Assembly: GCA_016794585.1 (NCBI GenBank)
Contig: JAEUJM010000040.1
Span: forward strand, 62,001-126,000
From: Acidimicrobiales bacterium
GTDB taxonomy: Bacteria; Actinomycetota; Acidimicrobiia; Acidimicrobiales; DATDAH01
Direction of reading: 5' to 3'
Length of the DNA: 64,000 nucleotides
Shown: positions 33,459 through 41,624 of the stretch, in pieces
Layout: each line of letters starts with the position of its first letter
Numbering within the stretch: the first letter of the stretch is position 1
Notes under the pieces: model-generated
Databases searched by the model: none
What the model was told of the DNA's origin: nothing
What the model saw: the letters and a program-made list of their open reading frames with translations, nothing else
Made by a program: the position numbers and the translations under genes

Positions 33459-36400
33459 TGGCGAGCTTCCTGGACCTGGTGAACGAGCGCGTGGTCGTGT
33501 ACGACGGCGCGACGGGGACGTTCCTGCAGACCCTCGAGCTCACCGCCGACGACTTCGGCGGCGCCGACCTCGAGGGCTGCAACGAGTACCTGGCCATCAC
33601 CCGGCCTGACGTCGTGGCCAAGTTCCACGAGACGTACTTCGACGTCGGTGTCGACGTGGTCGAGACCGACACCTTCGGCGGGCTCCCGGTGACCCTCGGC
33701 GAGTACGGACTGGCCGATCGGGCCCACGAGATCAACGTGGCCGCCGCCCGCATCGCCCGCGAGGTCGCCGACGGCTTCTCCACCCCCGACCGACCCCGCT
33801 TCGTGGCCGGCTCGATGGGCCCCGGCACCAAGTTCCCTTCGCTCGGGCAGATCCGCTACGCCGAGCTGCGCGACGGCTTCGAGATCCAGGCCGCCGCGCT
33901 CCTCGAAGGCGGGGTCGACCTCTTCATCATCGAGACGATGTTCGACCTGCTCTCCATCAAGGCCGCCATGAACGGCGCCCGCCGGGCCATGGCCGCCGCC
34001 GGCCGCGAGGTCCCCCTCCAGGTGCAGGTCACGATGGAGCTCACCGGCCGCATGCTGCCGGGCACCGAGATCGGCGCCGCCCTGGCCGCGCTCGACCCGA
34101 TGCACCCCGACGTCATCGGCCTGAACTGCGCCACCGGCCCGTCCGAGATGGGCGAGCACCTGCGCCACCTCAGCCAGCACGCCCGCATGCCCATCTCGTG
34201 CCTGCCCAACGCCGGCCTGCCCAGCGTGGTGGACGGCAAGATGCACTACGACCTCACCCCCGAGCAGCTCGTCGAGCACCACACCCGGTTCGTCACCGAG
34301 CTCGGCGTCCGGGTCATCGGCGGCTGCTGCGGCACCACCCCCGAGCACCTCCGCCAGGTGGTCGAGCACTGCCGCGACCTCACGCCGGCGCCGCGCACGC
34401 CCGTCCACGAGCCCGGGGCCACCTCGATCTACAGCCTCGTCCCCTTCCACCAGGACACCTCGTTCCTGATCATCGGCGAGCGCACCAACGCCAACGGCTC
34501 CAAGAAGTTCCGCGAGTCGCTCCTCGAGGCCGACTGGGACACCTGCGTGCAGATGGCCAAGGACCAGGTCAAGGAGGGCTCGCACATCCTCGACGTCTGC
34601 GTCGACTACGTGGGCCGCGACGGCACCGGCGACATGGACGAGATCGCCAAGCGCTTCGCCACCCAGGCCAGCGCGCCGCTGGTGATGGACTCCACCGAGC
34701 CCCAGGTCATGGAGGCGGGCCTCCAGTGGCTGGGCGGGCGGGCCATCCTCAACTCCGCCAACCTCGAGGACGGCGAGGCCGAGGGCTCCCGCCTCGACCG
34801 CGTGTTCAAGCTGGCCAAGGAGTACGGCGCCGCCGTCATCTGCCTGCTCATCGACGAGGAGGGCCAGGCCCGCGACGTCGAGTGGAAGATGCGCATCGCC
34901 CACCGGATCCACGACCTGGCCGTGCAGCGCTACGGCCTCGAGGCGTCCGACCTGATCTTCGACGCGCTCACCTTCCCGCTGTCGACCGGCGACGACGACC
35001 TGCGTCGCGACGCCATCGAGACCTTCGAGGCCATCCGCCGCATCAAGGCCGAGATCCCCGGCGCCTTCACCACCCTCGGCGTGTCGAACGCCTCGTTCGG
35101 CCTCAAGCCCGCGGCCCGCCACGTCCTCAACTCGGTGTTCCTGCACGAGGCGGTCGAGGCCGGCCTCGACTCGGCCATCGTCCACGCCGCCCGCATCATG
35201 CCGCTCAACAAGATCCCCGACGAGCAGCGCCAGGTCTGCCTCGACCTCGTCCACGACCGCCGCGGCACCGCCGGCGGCACCGGCGACGACCCCAACTACG
35301 ACCCGCTCCAGGCGCTGCTGGCAGTGTTCGAGGACGTCTCCACCACCGAGGTGGTGCAGGAGGACCGCTCCGACTGGACCATCGAGCAGATCCTGTCCCA
35401 GCGCATCATCGACGGCGAGCGCGACGGCCTCGAGGCGGACCTCCAGACCGCCCTCGACCAGGGCACGCCCGCCCTCGCCATCGTCAACGACACGCTGCTG
35501 GCGGGCATGAAGGTCGTGGGCGAGCTCTTCGGCGCCGGCGAGATGCAGCTGCCGTTCGTGCTCCAGTCCGCCGAGACGATGAAGACCGCGGTCGCCTTCC
35601 TCGAACCCCACATGGAGAAGGTGGAGGACGGCGGCGGCAAGGGCCGCATCGTGCTCGCCACGGTGAAGGGCGACGTCCACGACATCGGCAAGAACCTCGT
35701 GGACATCATCCTCACCAACAACGGCTACGAGGTGCACAACCTCGGCATCAAGATCGGCATCTCCGAGATGATCGAGAAGGCCCTCGAGGTGAAGGCCGAC
35801 GCCATCGGCATGAGCGGCCTGCTGGTGAAGAGCACGCTCATCATGCGCGACAACCTCGAGGAGCTGAACGACCGCTCGCTGGCGGACATCCCCGTGGTGC
35901 TCGGTGGCGCCGCCCTCACCCGCTCGTACGTCGAGCGCGACCTCCGCGAGGTCTACGAGGGTCGCCTGTTCTACGGCAAGGACGCCTTCGAGGGCCTGCG
36001 GGTCATGGACCGCCTCGGCGAGCTGCGCCGCGGCGCCGAGGACGACCCCGACTGGGGCCGGGTGCCCTCCGACTCGGTCGTGCCCTCCCGGATCAAGGAG
36101 CAGTTCGCCGGCGGCGAAGCCGACGACGGCGAGCGGCCCGCCCGTTCACCCGAGGCCGCCACCGACAACCCCGTGTTCGAGCCGCCCTTCCTCGGTTCGA
36201 AGGTGGTCAAGGGCCTCGCCATCGACGACATCGCCGCCTACGTCAACGAGACGGCCATCTTCCGCAACCAGTGGGGGTTCCGCCCCGAGGACGGCGAGTC
36301 CGACGACGAGTTCAAGGCCCGCATCCGCCCGACGCTCCGAGAGCAACTGGCCATCGCCAAGCAGGACGCCCTGCTCGTGCCCCAGGTGGTCTACGGCTAC

Positions 36401-36967
36401 TTCCCCGCCAACAGCGAGGGCGACCAGCTGGTCATCTGGAAGGATGAGACCCGCACGTCCGAGTGGCTGCGCTTCGACTTCCCCCGCCAGTCCAAGGAGC
36501 CCTGGCTCTGCATCGCCGACTTCTTCCGCCCGGCCGAGTCTGGTGAGGCGGACTACGCCGCGTTCCAGATCGTCACCATGGGCGCCACCGTGTCCGAGCG
36601 CACCGCCGAACTGTTCGCGGCCGACCGCTACCAGGAGTACCTCCTGCTGCACGGCCTCGGCGTCGAGATGGCCGAGGCGCTCGCCGAGTACTGGCACCAC
36701 CGCATCCGCGAGGAGTGGGGCTTCGCCGACGAGGACGGCCCGGACCTCCAGGGCCTGTTCCGCCAGCAGTACCGCAGCGGCCGCTACTCGTGGGGCTACC
36801 CGGCCTGCCCGGACCTCGAGGACAACGTCAAGGTGGCCGAACTGCTCGGCGCCGAACGCATCGGCCTCGAGGTGAGCGAGGACACGGGCTTCCAGTACCA
36901 GCCCGAGCAGACCACCTCGGCCATCATCTGCCACCACCCCCGCGCCAAGTACTTCGTCGCCCGGTAG
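33458..36967 (+). CDS. metH: Cobalamin-dependent methionine synthase
   Basis: A 1169-residue four-module enzyme that moves a methyl group from methyltetrahydrofolate through cobalamin to homocysteine. Residues 1-310 are the homocysteine domain with zinc ligands in G-L-N-C and G-G-C-C (near 288). About 330-610 is the folate-binding barrel. About 620-880 is the B12 module with D-V-H-D-I-G near residue 738, whose His ligates cobalt. About 900-1160 is the AdoMet reactivation domain with R-Y-S-W-G-Y-P-A-C near residue 1108. All modules are complete; it is slightly shorter than the E. coli enzyme. I see no B12 riboswitch upstream. Confidence 0.97.
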   Translation: MASFLDLVNERVVVYDGATGTFLQTLELTADDFGGADLEGCNEYLAITRPDVVAKFHETYFDVGVDVVETDTFGGLPVTLGEYGLADRAHEINVAAARIAREVADGFSTPDRPRFVAGSMGPGTKFPSLGQIRYAELRDGFEIQAAALLEGGVDLFIIETMFDLLSIKAAMNGARRAMAAAGREVPLQVQVTMELTGRMLPGTEIGAALAALDPMHPDVIGLNCATGPSEMGEHLRHLSQHARMPISCLPNAGLPSVVDGKMHYDLTPEQLVEHHTRFVTELGVRVIGGCCGTTPEHLRQVVEHCRDLTPAPRTPVHEPGATSIYSLVPFHQDTSFLIIGERTNANGSKKFRESLLEADWDTCVQMAKDQVKEGSHILDVCVDYVGRDGTGDMDEIAKRFATQASAPLVMDSTEPQVMEAGLQWLGGRAILNSANLEDGEAEGSRLDRVFKLAKEYGAAVICLLIDEEGQARDVEWKMRIAHRIHDLAVQRYGLEASDLIFDALTFPLSTGDDDLRRDAIETFEAIRRIKAEIPGAFTTLGVSNASFGLKPAARHVLNSVFLHEAVEAGLDSAIVHAARIMPLNKIPDEQRQVCLDLVHDRRGTAGGTGDDPNYDPLQALLAVFEDVSTTEVVQEDRSDWTIEQILSQRIIDGERDGLEADLQTALDQGTPALAIVNDTLLAGMKVVGELFGAGEMQLPFVLQSAETMKTAVAFLEPHMEKVEDGGGKGRIVLATVKGDVHDIGKNLVDIILTNNGYEVHNLGIKIGISEMIEKALEVKADAIGMSGLLVKSTLIMRDNLEELNDRSLADIPVVLGGAALTRSYVERDLREVYEGRLFYGKDAFEGLRVMDRLGELRRGAEDDPDWGRVPSDSVVPSRIKEQFAGGEADDGERPARSPEAATDNPVFEPPFLGSKVVKGLAIDDIAAYVNETAIFRNQWGFRPEDGESDDEFKARIRPTLREQLAIAKQDALLVPQVVYGYFPANSEGDQLVIWKDETRTSEWLRFDFPRQSKEPWLCIADFFRPAESGEADYAAFQIVTMGATVSERTAELFAADRYQEYLLLHGLGVEMAEALAEYWHHRIREEWGFADEDGPDLQGLFRQQYRSGRYSWGYPACPDLEDNVKVAELLGAERIGLEVSEDTGFQYQPEQTTSAIICHHPRAKYFVAR

Positions 36968-36975
36968 GGCGCCGA

Positions 36976-36991
36976 CCCGGAGCGATCCGGG
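36976..36991. terminator. Short hairpin between convergent metH and PhyH genes
   Basis: CCCGGA and TCCGGG (6 base pairs, loop of 4) lie 8 bases after the metH stop. It is weak and has no T run, so it is only a candidate terminator. Confidence 0.25.
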
Positions 36992-37018
36992 GCACCCGCG
37001 GCGGGCGGGACGCCGTGG

Positions 37019-38119
37019 TCAGCCGAAGTGGGGCTGGCGGGTGCCCAGCGCCGCCGCTTCCTTGCCGGCCGTGCCGTGGGGCAGCAGCGCGAGCGTCTCC
37101 TCGGGAGTGAGGCGGCGCACCTCGATGTGCTCCTCCCCCACGGGCTCGAGGCCCTCGGGCGGCGCCCACTCGCCGTGGGTGGCTGCCACCTGCTGGAGGA
37201 AGAACTCGGGGTCGAGCTCGTAGATCCGCACGGTGCCGTCGTCGATGTAGTCGTAGTAGCGGAGGGCGGCGTCGCGTGGTGCGACCACGATCACCGCGGT
37301 CATGCGGGGGTCCTCGGTGATGTTCGAGTACGAGTTGTGCAGGACGGCGTTGTCGAACACGAGGGCCTGACCCGCCTGGAGGACGACCGTCTCGAGGTGG
37401 TTGTCGCAGATGTGCTCGTGCAGTCCCTCGAACCACTCAGGCGTGCGCTCGGCCTTGTGCTGGCCGAGCACCCGGTGGCTCTGGGGCACGACGTTGAGGG
37501 TGCCGTTCTCGAGCGAGGTCTCGTGCAGGGCCAGCCAGATCACCGCGCCCCGGTACTTCTCCTCGTCGGTGATCGAGGAGTGCTGGTGCAGCTCGAGCCC
37601 GCCGCGGGGACCGGGCCAGTTGACCACGAAGTTCTGGATGAGCATCTCGTGGTCGACCAGGTGCTCGTCGACGGCGGGCTGCACGACGGCCTGGAGGGTC
37701 TCGGCGACCTTGCGCTTCACCTCGAGGTCGGGGCTGTAGAAGTCGGACTCCCACATGTGGCCACCGCGTTCCCGGTGGATGTCCTTGGCGAGGGCGAGCA
37801 GCTCGGCGGCCTGATCGGGGGTGATCAGATCGACGATCGTGTAGCCGACCGAAGCGAACTCCTCCTGACGGTCCGGGTCCTTCATCGTCGGCGGAGCGAC
37901 GATGTCGTGCAGCACCGGCGGCGGCAGCGGGGGCGAGGGCGGGGTCGCCGCCTCGGCATCGACCTCGGTCTCGGTCTCGGGGGCGTCGTCTTCGTGGGCC
38001 GCGTCGTAGGCGCCGTGCTCGCTGGCGTCGGTCTCGTCGGGGAGCGGCGCCGGCGGCGTCGGGGTCAGCAGGCGCTTCACGCGGCCGGCGATGCGACGGG
38101 GCAGGCTGCGGCTCGACAT
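37019..38119 (-). CDS. PhyH-family protein with H-x-H in place of the H-x-D iron motif
   Basis: A 366-residue relative of the PhyH proteins at 16726 and 24073. The N-terminus carries the basic helix R-R-I-A-G-R-V-K-R-L-L (8-18), followed by an acidic and proline-rich linker to about residue 70. The catalytic fold follows. Where relatives have H-x-D, this protein has H178-Q-H180, and the flanking T-D-E and W-L-A-L positions align without gaps. The distal His is kept (H261 in V-L-H-N-S). It may bind metal differently or be a non-catalytic homologue. I chose ATG 38119 because TAGCGT lies 7 bases upstream; a longer frame would start at 38155. Confidence 0.8.
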   Translation of the reverse strand: MSSRSLPRRIAGRVKRLLTPTPPAPLPDETDASEHGAYDAAHEDDAPETETEVDAEAATPPSPPLPPPVLHDIVAPPTMKDPDRQEEFASVGYTIVDLITPDQAAELLALAKDIHRERGGHMWESDFYSPDLEVKRKVAETLQAVVQPAVDEHLVDHEMLIQNFVVNWPGPRGGLELHQHSSITDEEKYRGAVIWLALHETSLENGTLNVVPQSHRVLGQHKAERTPEWFEGLHEHICDNHLETVVLQAGQALVFDNAVLHNSYSNITEDPRMTAVIVVAPRDAALRYYDYIDDGTVRIYELDPEFFLQQVAATHGEWAPPEGLEPVGEEHIEVRRLTPEETLALLPHGTAGKEAAALGTRQPHFG

Positions 38120-38126
38120 GGGGAAA

Positions 38127-38132
38127 ACGCTA
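38127..38132 (-). promoter_or_regulatory. -10 box TAGCGT for the variant PhyH gene
   Basis: TAGCGT ends 7 bases before the ATG at 38119, supporting that start over the in-frame one at 38155. Confidence 0.45.
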
Positions 38133-38191
38133 CCAGCGCCTTCGCCGGCGCTCACAGAGCCGTTGGTCCCAGGGTCGCGGCCCGAGGTCGC

Positions 38192-39097
38192 TCACCCCAG
38201 CGCCGGGAGCTCCTGTTCGAGGGTCGCCGTCGCCTCGAAGAGGTCGCCGTGTTCTTCGACCCGTTCCAGGACGTCCGGCGCCGTGAAGGAAAGTGGCGCA
38301 CCCCCGGCGGCGTCGTCGACCTCGTCCCACGCCACCGGGGTCGACACCGTGGGCCGGGGCCGGGCGCGCAGGGAATAGGCCCCGATGGTGGTCTTGTGGC
38401 GGGAGTTCTGGCTCCAGTCGATGAAGACCTTCCCCGTCCGCATCGCCTTGGTCATCTGGCTCAGGATCCGATCCGGGTGCTGCTTCTCGAGCACCTGGGC
38501 GACCGCCAGGGCGAAGGTCGAGGCTCCTTCGTGGGTGGCCGACGTGTTGAGGGGGAGGTAGAGCTGGAGACCCTTGGAGCCCGAGGTCTTGGCGAACAGC
38601 TCGAGTCCCAGCGGCTCGAGCAGGTCGCGGATGTCGAGGGCCACCTGGCAGCACTCGGTGATGGTGGCGGGCTCGCCCGGGTCGAGGTCGAACACCACCA
38701 TGGTCGGCACGTCGAGGTCGATCGCCGCCCGGGCCATGGGCACGTGGACCTCGAGGCCGGCCATGTTCGCCGCCCAGGCCAGGCTGGCCGTGTCACCGAG
38801 GACGCAGTACTCGATGCCCCCTTTGCGGTCCCCCGGGCCCAACGCCACCTGCACGAAATCGGGCCGGTGCGATGCGCAGCGCTTCTCGAAGAACGAGGTG
38901 CCGTCGACGCCGTCGGGGTAGCGGCGCAGGGTGATGCCGCGGCCTTCGAGGTGCGGGAGCATCGCCGGGGCGACGCGCACGTAGTAGTCGATCACCTCGG
39001 CCTTGGTGAAGTGGGCCTCGGGGTACAGGACCTTGTCGAGGTTGGAGAGCTTGAGCTCGTGGCCCTCGATCTCGACGGTGTGGCTGGTGCCGGCCAC
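38192..39097 (-). CDS. ligD: LigD-type DNA polymerase/primase domain protein (non-homologous end joining)
   Basis: A 301-residue stand-alone polymerase domain of the archaeo-eukaryotic primase type, which fills gaps at DNA ends held by Ku. Visible are the N-terminal L-S-N-L-D-K-V-L-Y-P motif and the metal-binding F-D-L-D-P. The nucleotide-binding S-G-S-K-G-L and the F-I-D-W-S-Q-N segment with the third acid are also present. The ligase and nuclease domains of full-length LigD are absent and no ligase lies next door. The GTG at 39097 is 7 bases after the Ku stop, so both form one operon. Confidence 0.92.
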   Translation of the reverse strand: MAGTSHTVEIEGHELKLSNLDKVLYPEAHFTKAEVIDYYVRVAPAMLPHLEGRGITLRRYPDGVDGTSFFEKRCASHRPDFVQVALGPGDRKGGIEYCVLGDTASLAWAANMAGLEVHVPMARAAIDLDVPTMVVFDLDPGEPATITECCQVALDIRDLLEPLGLELFAKTSGSKGLQLYLPLNTSATHEGASTFALAVAQVLEKQHPDRILSQMTKAMRTGKVFIDWSQNSRHKTTIGAYSLRARPRPTVSTPVAWDEVDDAAGGAPLSFTAPDVLERVEEHGDLFEATATLEQELPALG

Positions 39098-39104
39098 GCC
39101 CGCC

Positions 39105-40019
39105 TCAGGCGGACTTGCGCTTGGCGGCGGCCGTCTTCGCCGGGGCCTTCTTCTTGGCGGGCTTGGCCTTGGCCGGCTTCACCGTCGGCTTGCCCTCCTC
39201 GGCCTCGTCCGTCCCGCTCGGATGGCGCGAACGAGCGGCCTTGGCCTCCTTGACGCTGGCCTCGAGGGCGGCCATGAGGTCGACCACCTTCTCCTCGCTC
39301 GGCGCGGCCGGGGCGGTGACGACCTCGGCCTCGCCGGCGGCCTTGCGCTCGATGAGGGCCAGCACCTGCTCGCGGTAGGTGTCGTGGAACTTCTCGGGCT
39401 CGAAGTCGGCGGCCAGCGATTCGACGAGCTGGTTGGCCATGTCGAGCTCGCGGTCGGAGACCTCGATGCCCTCGACGTCGGCCAGCTCGGGGATCTCGGC
39501 CGGCGCGTTGACCTCGTCCGGGTAGACCATGGTCGACAGCACGAGCTTGCCGTCGACGGGGCGGATGGCCGCCAGGTACTGCTTGGTGCGCATCACGAAG
39601 CGGGCGATGCCCACCTTCTGGCTGCGCTCCATCGCCTCCGCCAGCAGCGCGTAGGGCTTCACCGTGGCCTGGTCGGGCGCCAGGTAGTAGGCGCTGTCGT
39701 AGTAGATGGGATCGATGTCGGCGAGGTCGACGAACTCCTCGATCTCGATGGTGCGCTGCGCCTTGGGGTCGAGGGCGGCGAGCTCGTCCTCGGTGACGAT
39801 CACGTAGTTGCCCGACCCGAGCTCGTAGCCCTTCACGAGGTGCTCCGAGGGCACCTCCTGGCCGTCCTCCGCCGAGACCCGCTTCTGCTTGATGCGCGAG
39901 TTGGTGCGGGAGTCCAACTGGTTGAAGTGCACCGTGCGGCGACTCACGGCGTTGTAGAGCTTCACCGGGATCGTCACCAGCCCGAAGCTGATGGACCCAC
40001 TCCAGATGGCGCGCGCCAT
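39105..40019 (-). CDS. ku: Ku DNA end-binding protein
   Basis: A 304-residue bacterial Ku that binds double-strand ends as a homodimer and recruits the LigD system. The start M-A-R-A-I-W-S-G-S-I-S-F-G-L-V is the family hallmark. The core continues to about residue 250 with V-E-S-L-A and F-H-D-T-Y-R-E. The last 50 residues are a Lys/Ala/Pro tail (P-A-K-K-K-A-P-A-K type), as in actinobacterial Ku proteins, and probably contact DNA. AAAGG lies 7 bases before the ATG. The polymerase-domain gene follows immediately. Confidence 0.96.
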   Translation of the reverse strand: MARAIWSGSISFGLVTIPVKLYNAVSRRTVHFNQLDSRTNSRIKQKRVSAEDGQEVPSEHLVKGYELGSGNYVIVTEDELAALDPKAQRTIEIEEFVDLADIDPIYYDSAYYLAPDQATVKPYALLAEAMERSQKVGIARFVMRTKQYLAAIRPVDGKLVLSTMVYPDEVNAPAEIPELADVEGIEVSDRELDMANQLVESLAADFEPEKFHDTYREQVLALIERKAAGEAEVVTAPAAPSEEKVVDLMAALEASVKEAKAARSRHPSGTDEAEEGKPTVKPAKAKPAKKKAPAKTAAAKRKSA

Positions 40020-40220
40020 GGGAGAACCTTTCCTCGTCGGAGCCTCAAGTATGCGCCGCCAGGCCTCTTCTTGCCCACGGTGCGGGTCGTGCCCAGGGCA
40101 GACGCCGGCGGCGCCCCGAACTCATCGCTCTCCCCCCTCGGCGACCCCGCCCTCGCCGCGCCGGCACCGAGATACTCCGAGCCCGCCCCACCGACGGGAT
40201 CAGCTGCGACGCCGACGTCC

Positions 40221-40841
40221 TCAACGCGGCGCTCGACGCGCAAGCCGGCGGCGATCGGGTCCCGGGAGCGTGACACGCTCGTGCACGTCCTCGTCGCGTC
40301 CACGAAACCGGTCTGCGAGGGAGCCCATCATCGCAGTGAGGAGACCAAGTCCGACCAGGAGGGCAACCGCCTCCAAGGCTTGCCGTGAGTCGCGCCCCGG
40401 GCGGATGAGCACACTGAAGTAGACCCCGGCCAAGCCTGCCACCACGGCCAGGATCCTGATGACGACCTGTCCTGTAGGGCTCCGGCGATCGAAGAAGCGG
40501 GTGAACGCCGTGCTCGGCGGCGCGACCACCCAACGGTCGCGGGGCATCAGGTCCCAGGGTGGGGTGCGGGTGCGCGGGTCCGCCGCTGTCGACACATCGA
40601 GCACCTCAGGCTCGCCGAGCGGGGCCATCGTGACGGTCGTGCCGTCCTGGTTGCCGATCGTCATGCCCCGGGCGGTCGGCAGGACGGCACGGTCGACGAC
40701 GGCGACCAGAGTGGCGCGCTGGTCGGATGCCGGTCGCAGCGGGTAGACGGCGACGAAGCCTTCCTCGGGCCCGGGGTGCACCCTGCTCTCGAACAGCGGC
40801 GCGTCGGCGGTCCACCACACCACCGTCACCGGTTCGGCCAC
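40221..40841 (-). CDS. Unknown membrane protein, tandem paralogue A
   Basis: A 206-residue protein I do not recognise. The first 125 residues form a probable soluble domain starting V-V-W-W-T-A-D-A-P-L-F and including P-G-P-E-E-G-F-V-A-V-Y-P and T-P-P-W-D-L. Two hydrophobic segments (about 140-160 and 170-190) and a basic Arg-rich tail follow. The first 55 residues are about 70 percent identical by eye to the neighbouring gene at 40963-41532; the membrane parts differ. The GTG 40841 start has a TACCGT box 6 bases upstream. The 201 bases between it and ku hold nothing I can support. Confidence 0.65.
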   Translation of the reverse strand: MAEPVTVVWWTADAPLFESRVHPGPEEGFVAVYPLRPASDQRATLVAVVDRAVLPTARGMTIGNQDGTTVTMAPLGEPEVLDVSTAADPRTRTPPWDLMPRDRWVVAPPSTAFTRFFDRRSPTGQVVIRILAVVAGLAGVYFSVLIRPGRDSRQALEAVALLVGLGLLTAMMGSLADRFRGRDEDVHERVTLPGPDRRRLARRAPR

Positions 40842-40847
40842 GTGGCG

Positions 40848-40853
40848 ACGGTA
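40848..40853 (-). promoter_or_regulatory. -10 box TACCGT for tandem paralogue A
   Basis: TACCGT lies 6 bases before the GTG at 40841. Each tandem paralogue has its own such box, so they are probably transcribed separately. Confidence 0.45.
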
Positions 40854-40962
40854 CCGCCGCGGGCTGGTCGGAGGTGCTCGTAGGTGCCGATCTGAGCTCA
40901 TCGGCGCGGTGCGTGTCGCGCCATGCGCCAGGCGGCACTCTCCGCCCGAGATCCTGGAGAAT

Positions 40963-41532
40963 TCAGGCCCGATCGCGCCCTCCGTCAGCGTCTCCTCGGT
41001 ACTTCGCCCTGATGTAGGCATAGACCACGGCACCCAGGATCACCGAGCCAAGAACCGCGGTGATCACAACAGTGGAGTGCCGCGCCTCGACCCGATCGCC
41101 ATCGAAGACTTCCAGCGCTCGCACGTAGACGACGGGGACGAAGACGATGAACACGATCCCCAAGGCGACCGTCTCCCGCCAGCCGAGCTCCTCGAGGGCG
41201 GGAGGTTCCGGGACCACTTCCCACCCTCTTCGGGGCACGAGGTCCCACGGCGGAGTGCGCGTGGAATCGGGGGCCGCTCGGGAGAGGTCGAGCGTGTGGG
41301 TCTGAGCACCGCACTGGACCACGACCGTCTTGCCGTCCGCCAACCCCTGCAGCATCCCCTTCGGCGTCGGGAGTGACGCTCGGTCGACGACCGCCACAAG
41401 GGCGGCGCGTTGGTCCGGGGCAGGCCATTGCGGGTAGACGGCGACGAAACCTTCCTCAGGGCCCGGGTACACGATGCTGTTGAACAGCGGCGCGTCCGCG
41501 GTCCACCACATCACCCTCACCGCATGGGCCAC
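40963..41532 (-). CDS. Unknown membrane protein, tandem paralogue B
   Basis: A 189-residue relative of the protein at 40221-40841. It shares V-M-W-W-T-A-D-A-P-L-F, P-G-P-E-E-G-F-V-A-V-Y-P, L-V-A-V-V-D-R-A and T-P-P-W-D-L-V-P-R. Two hydrophobic helices (about 120-137 and 153-173) complete it. The shared soluble part and the divergent membrane part suggest an old duplication with changed anchoring. The GTG at 41532 matches the paralogue's GTG in position and has a TAGCGT box 6 bases upstream. No function is known to me. Confidence 0.65.
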   Translation of the reverse strand: MAHAVRVMWWTADAPLFNSIVYPGPEEGFVAVYPQWPAPDQRAALVAVVDRASLPTPKGMLQGLADGKTVVVQCGAQTHTLDLSRAAPDSTRTPPWDLVPRRGWEVVPEPPALEELGWRETVALGIVFIVFVPVVYVRALEVFDGDRVEARHSTVVITAVLGSVILGAVVYAYIRAKYRGDADGGRDRA

Positions 41533-41538
41533 ACCGCG

Positions 41539-41544
41539 ACGCTA
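41539..41544 (-). promoter_or_regulatory. -10 box TAGCGT for tandem paralogue B
   Basis: TAGCGT lies 6 bases before the GTG at 41532. Confidence 0.45.
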
Positions 41545-41574
41545 TCGGTCAGGCTCGGCCCGGCCTGGGGGCTT

Positions 41575-41618
41575 CTGGCTCCCGATTTGATCGTCCCAGA
41601 GATCGAATCGGGAGCCAG
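41575..41618. terminator. 18-base inverted repeat after the beta-keto-acid cleavage gene
   Basis: Arms 41575-41592 and 41601-41618 pair with one mismatch around an 8-base loop. It begins 7 bases past the end of the cleavage-enzyme gene and lies upstream of paralogue B. A terminator without a T run is the likeliest reading; an operator is possible. Confidence 0.45.
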
Positions 41619-41624
41619 TTCGGG

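Noticed and set aside
40020-40220. Plus-strand open frame ending near 40270, possibly a gene fragment
   Set aside because: It lacks a sensible start and ribosome site, its upstream part is Arg/Pro-rich as in shadow frames, and it overlaps paralogue A.
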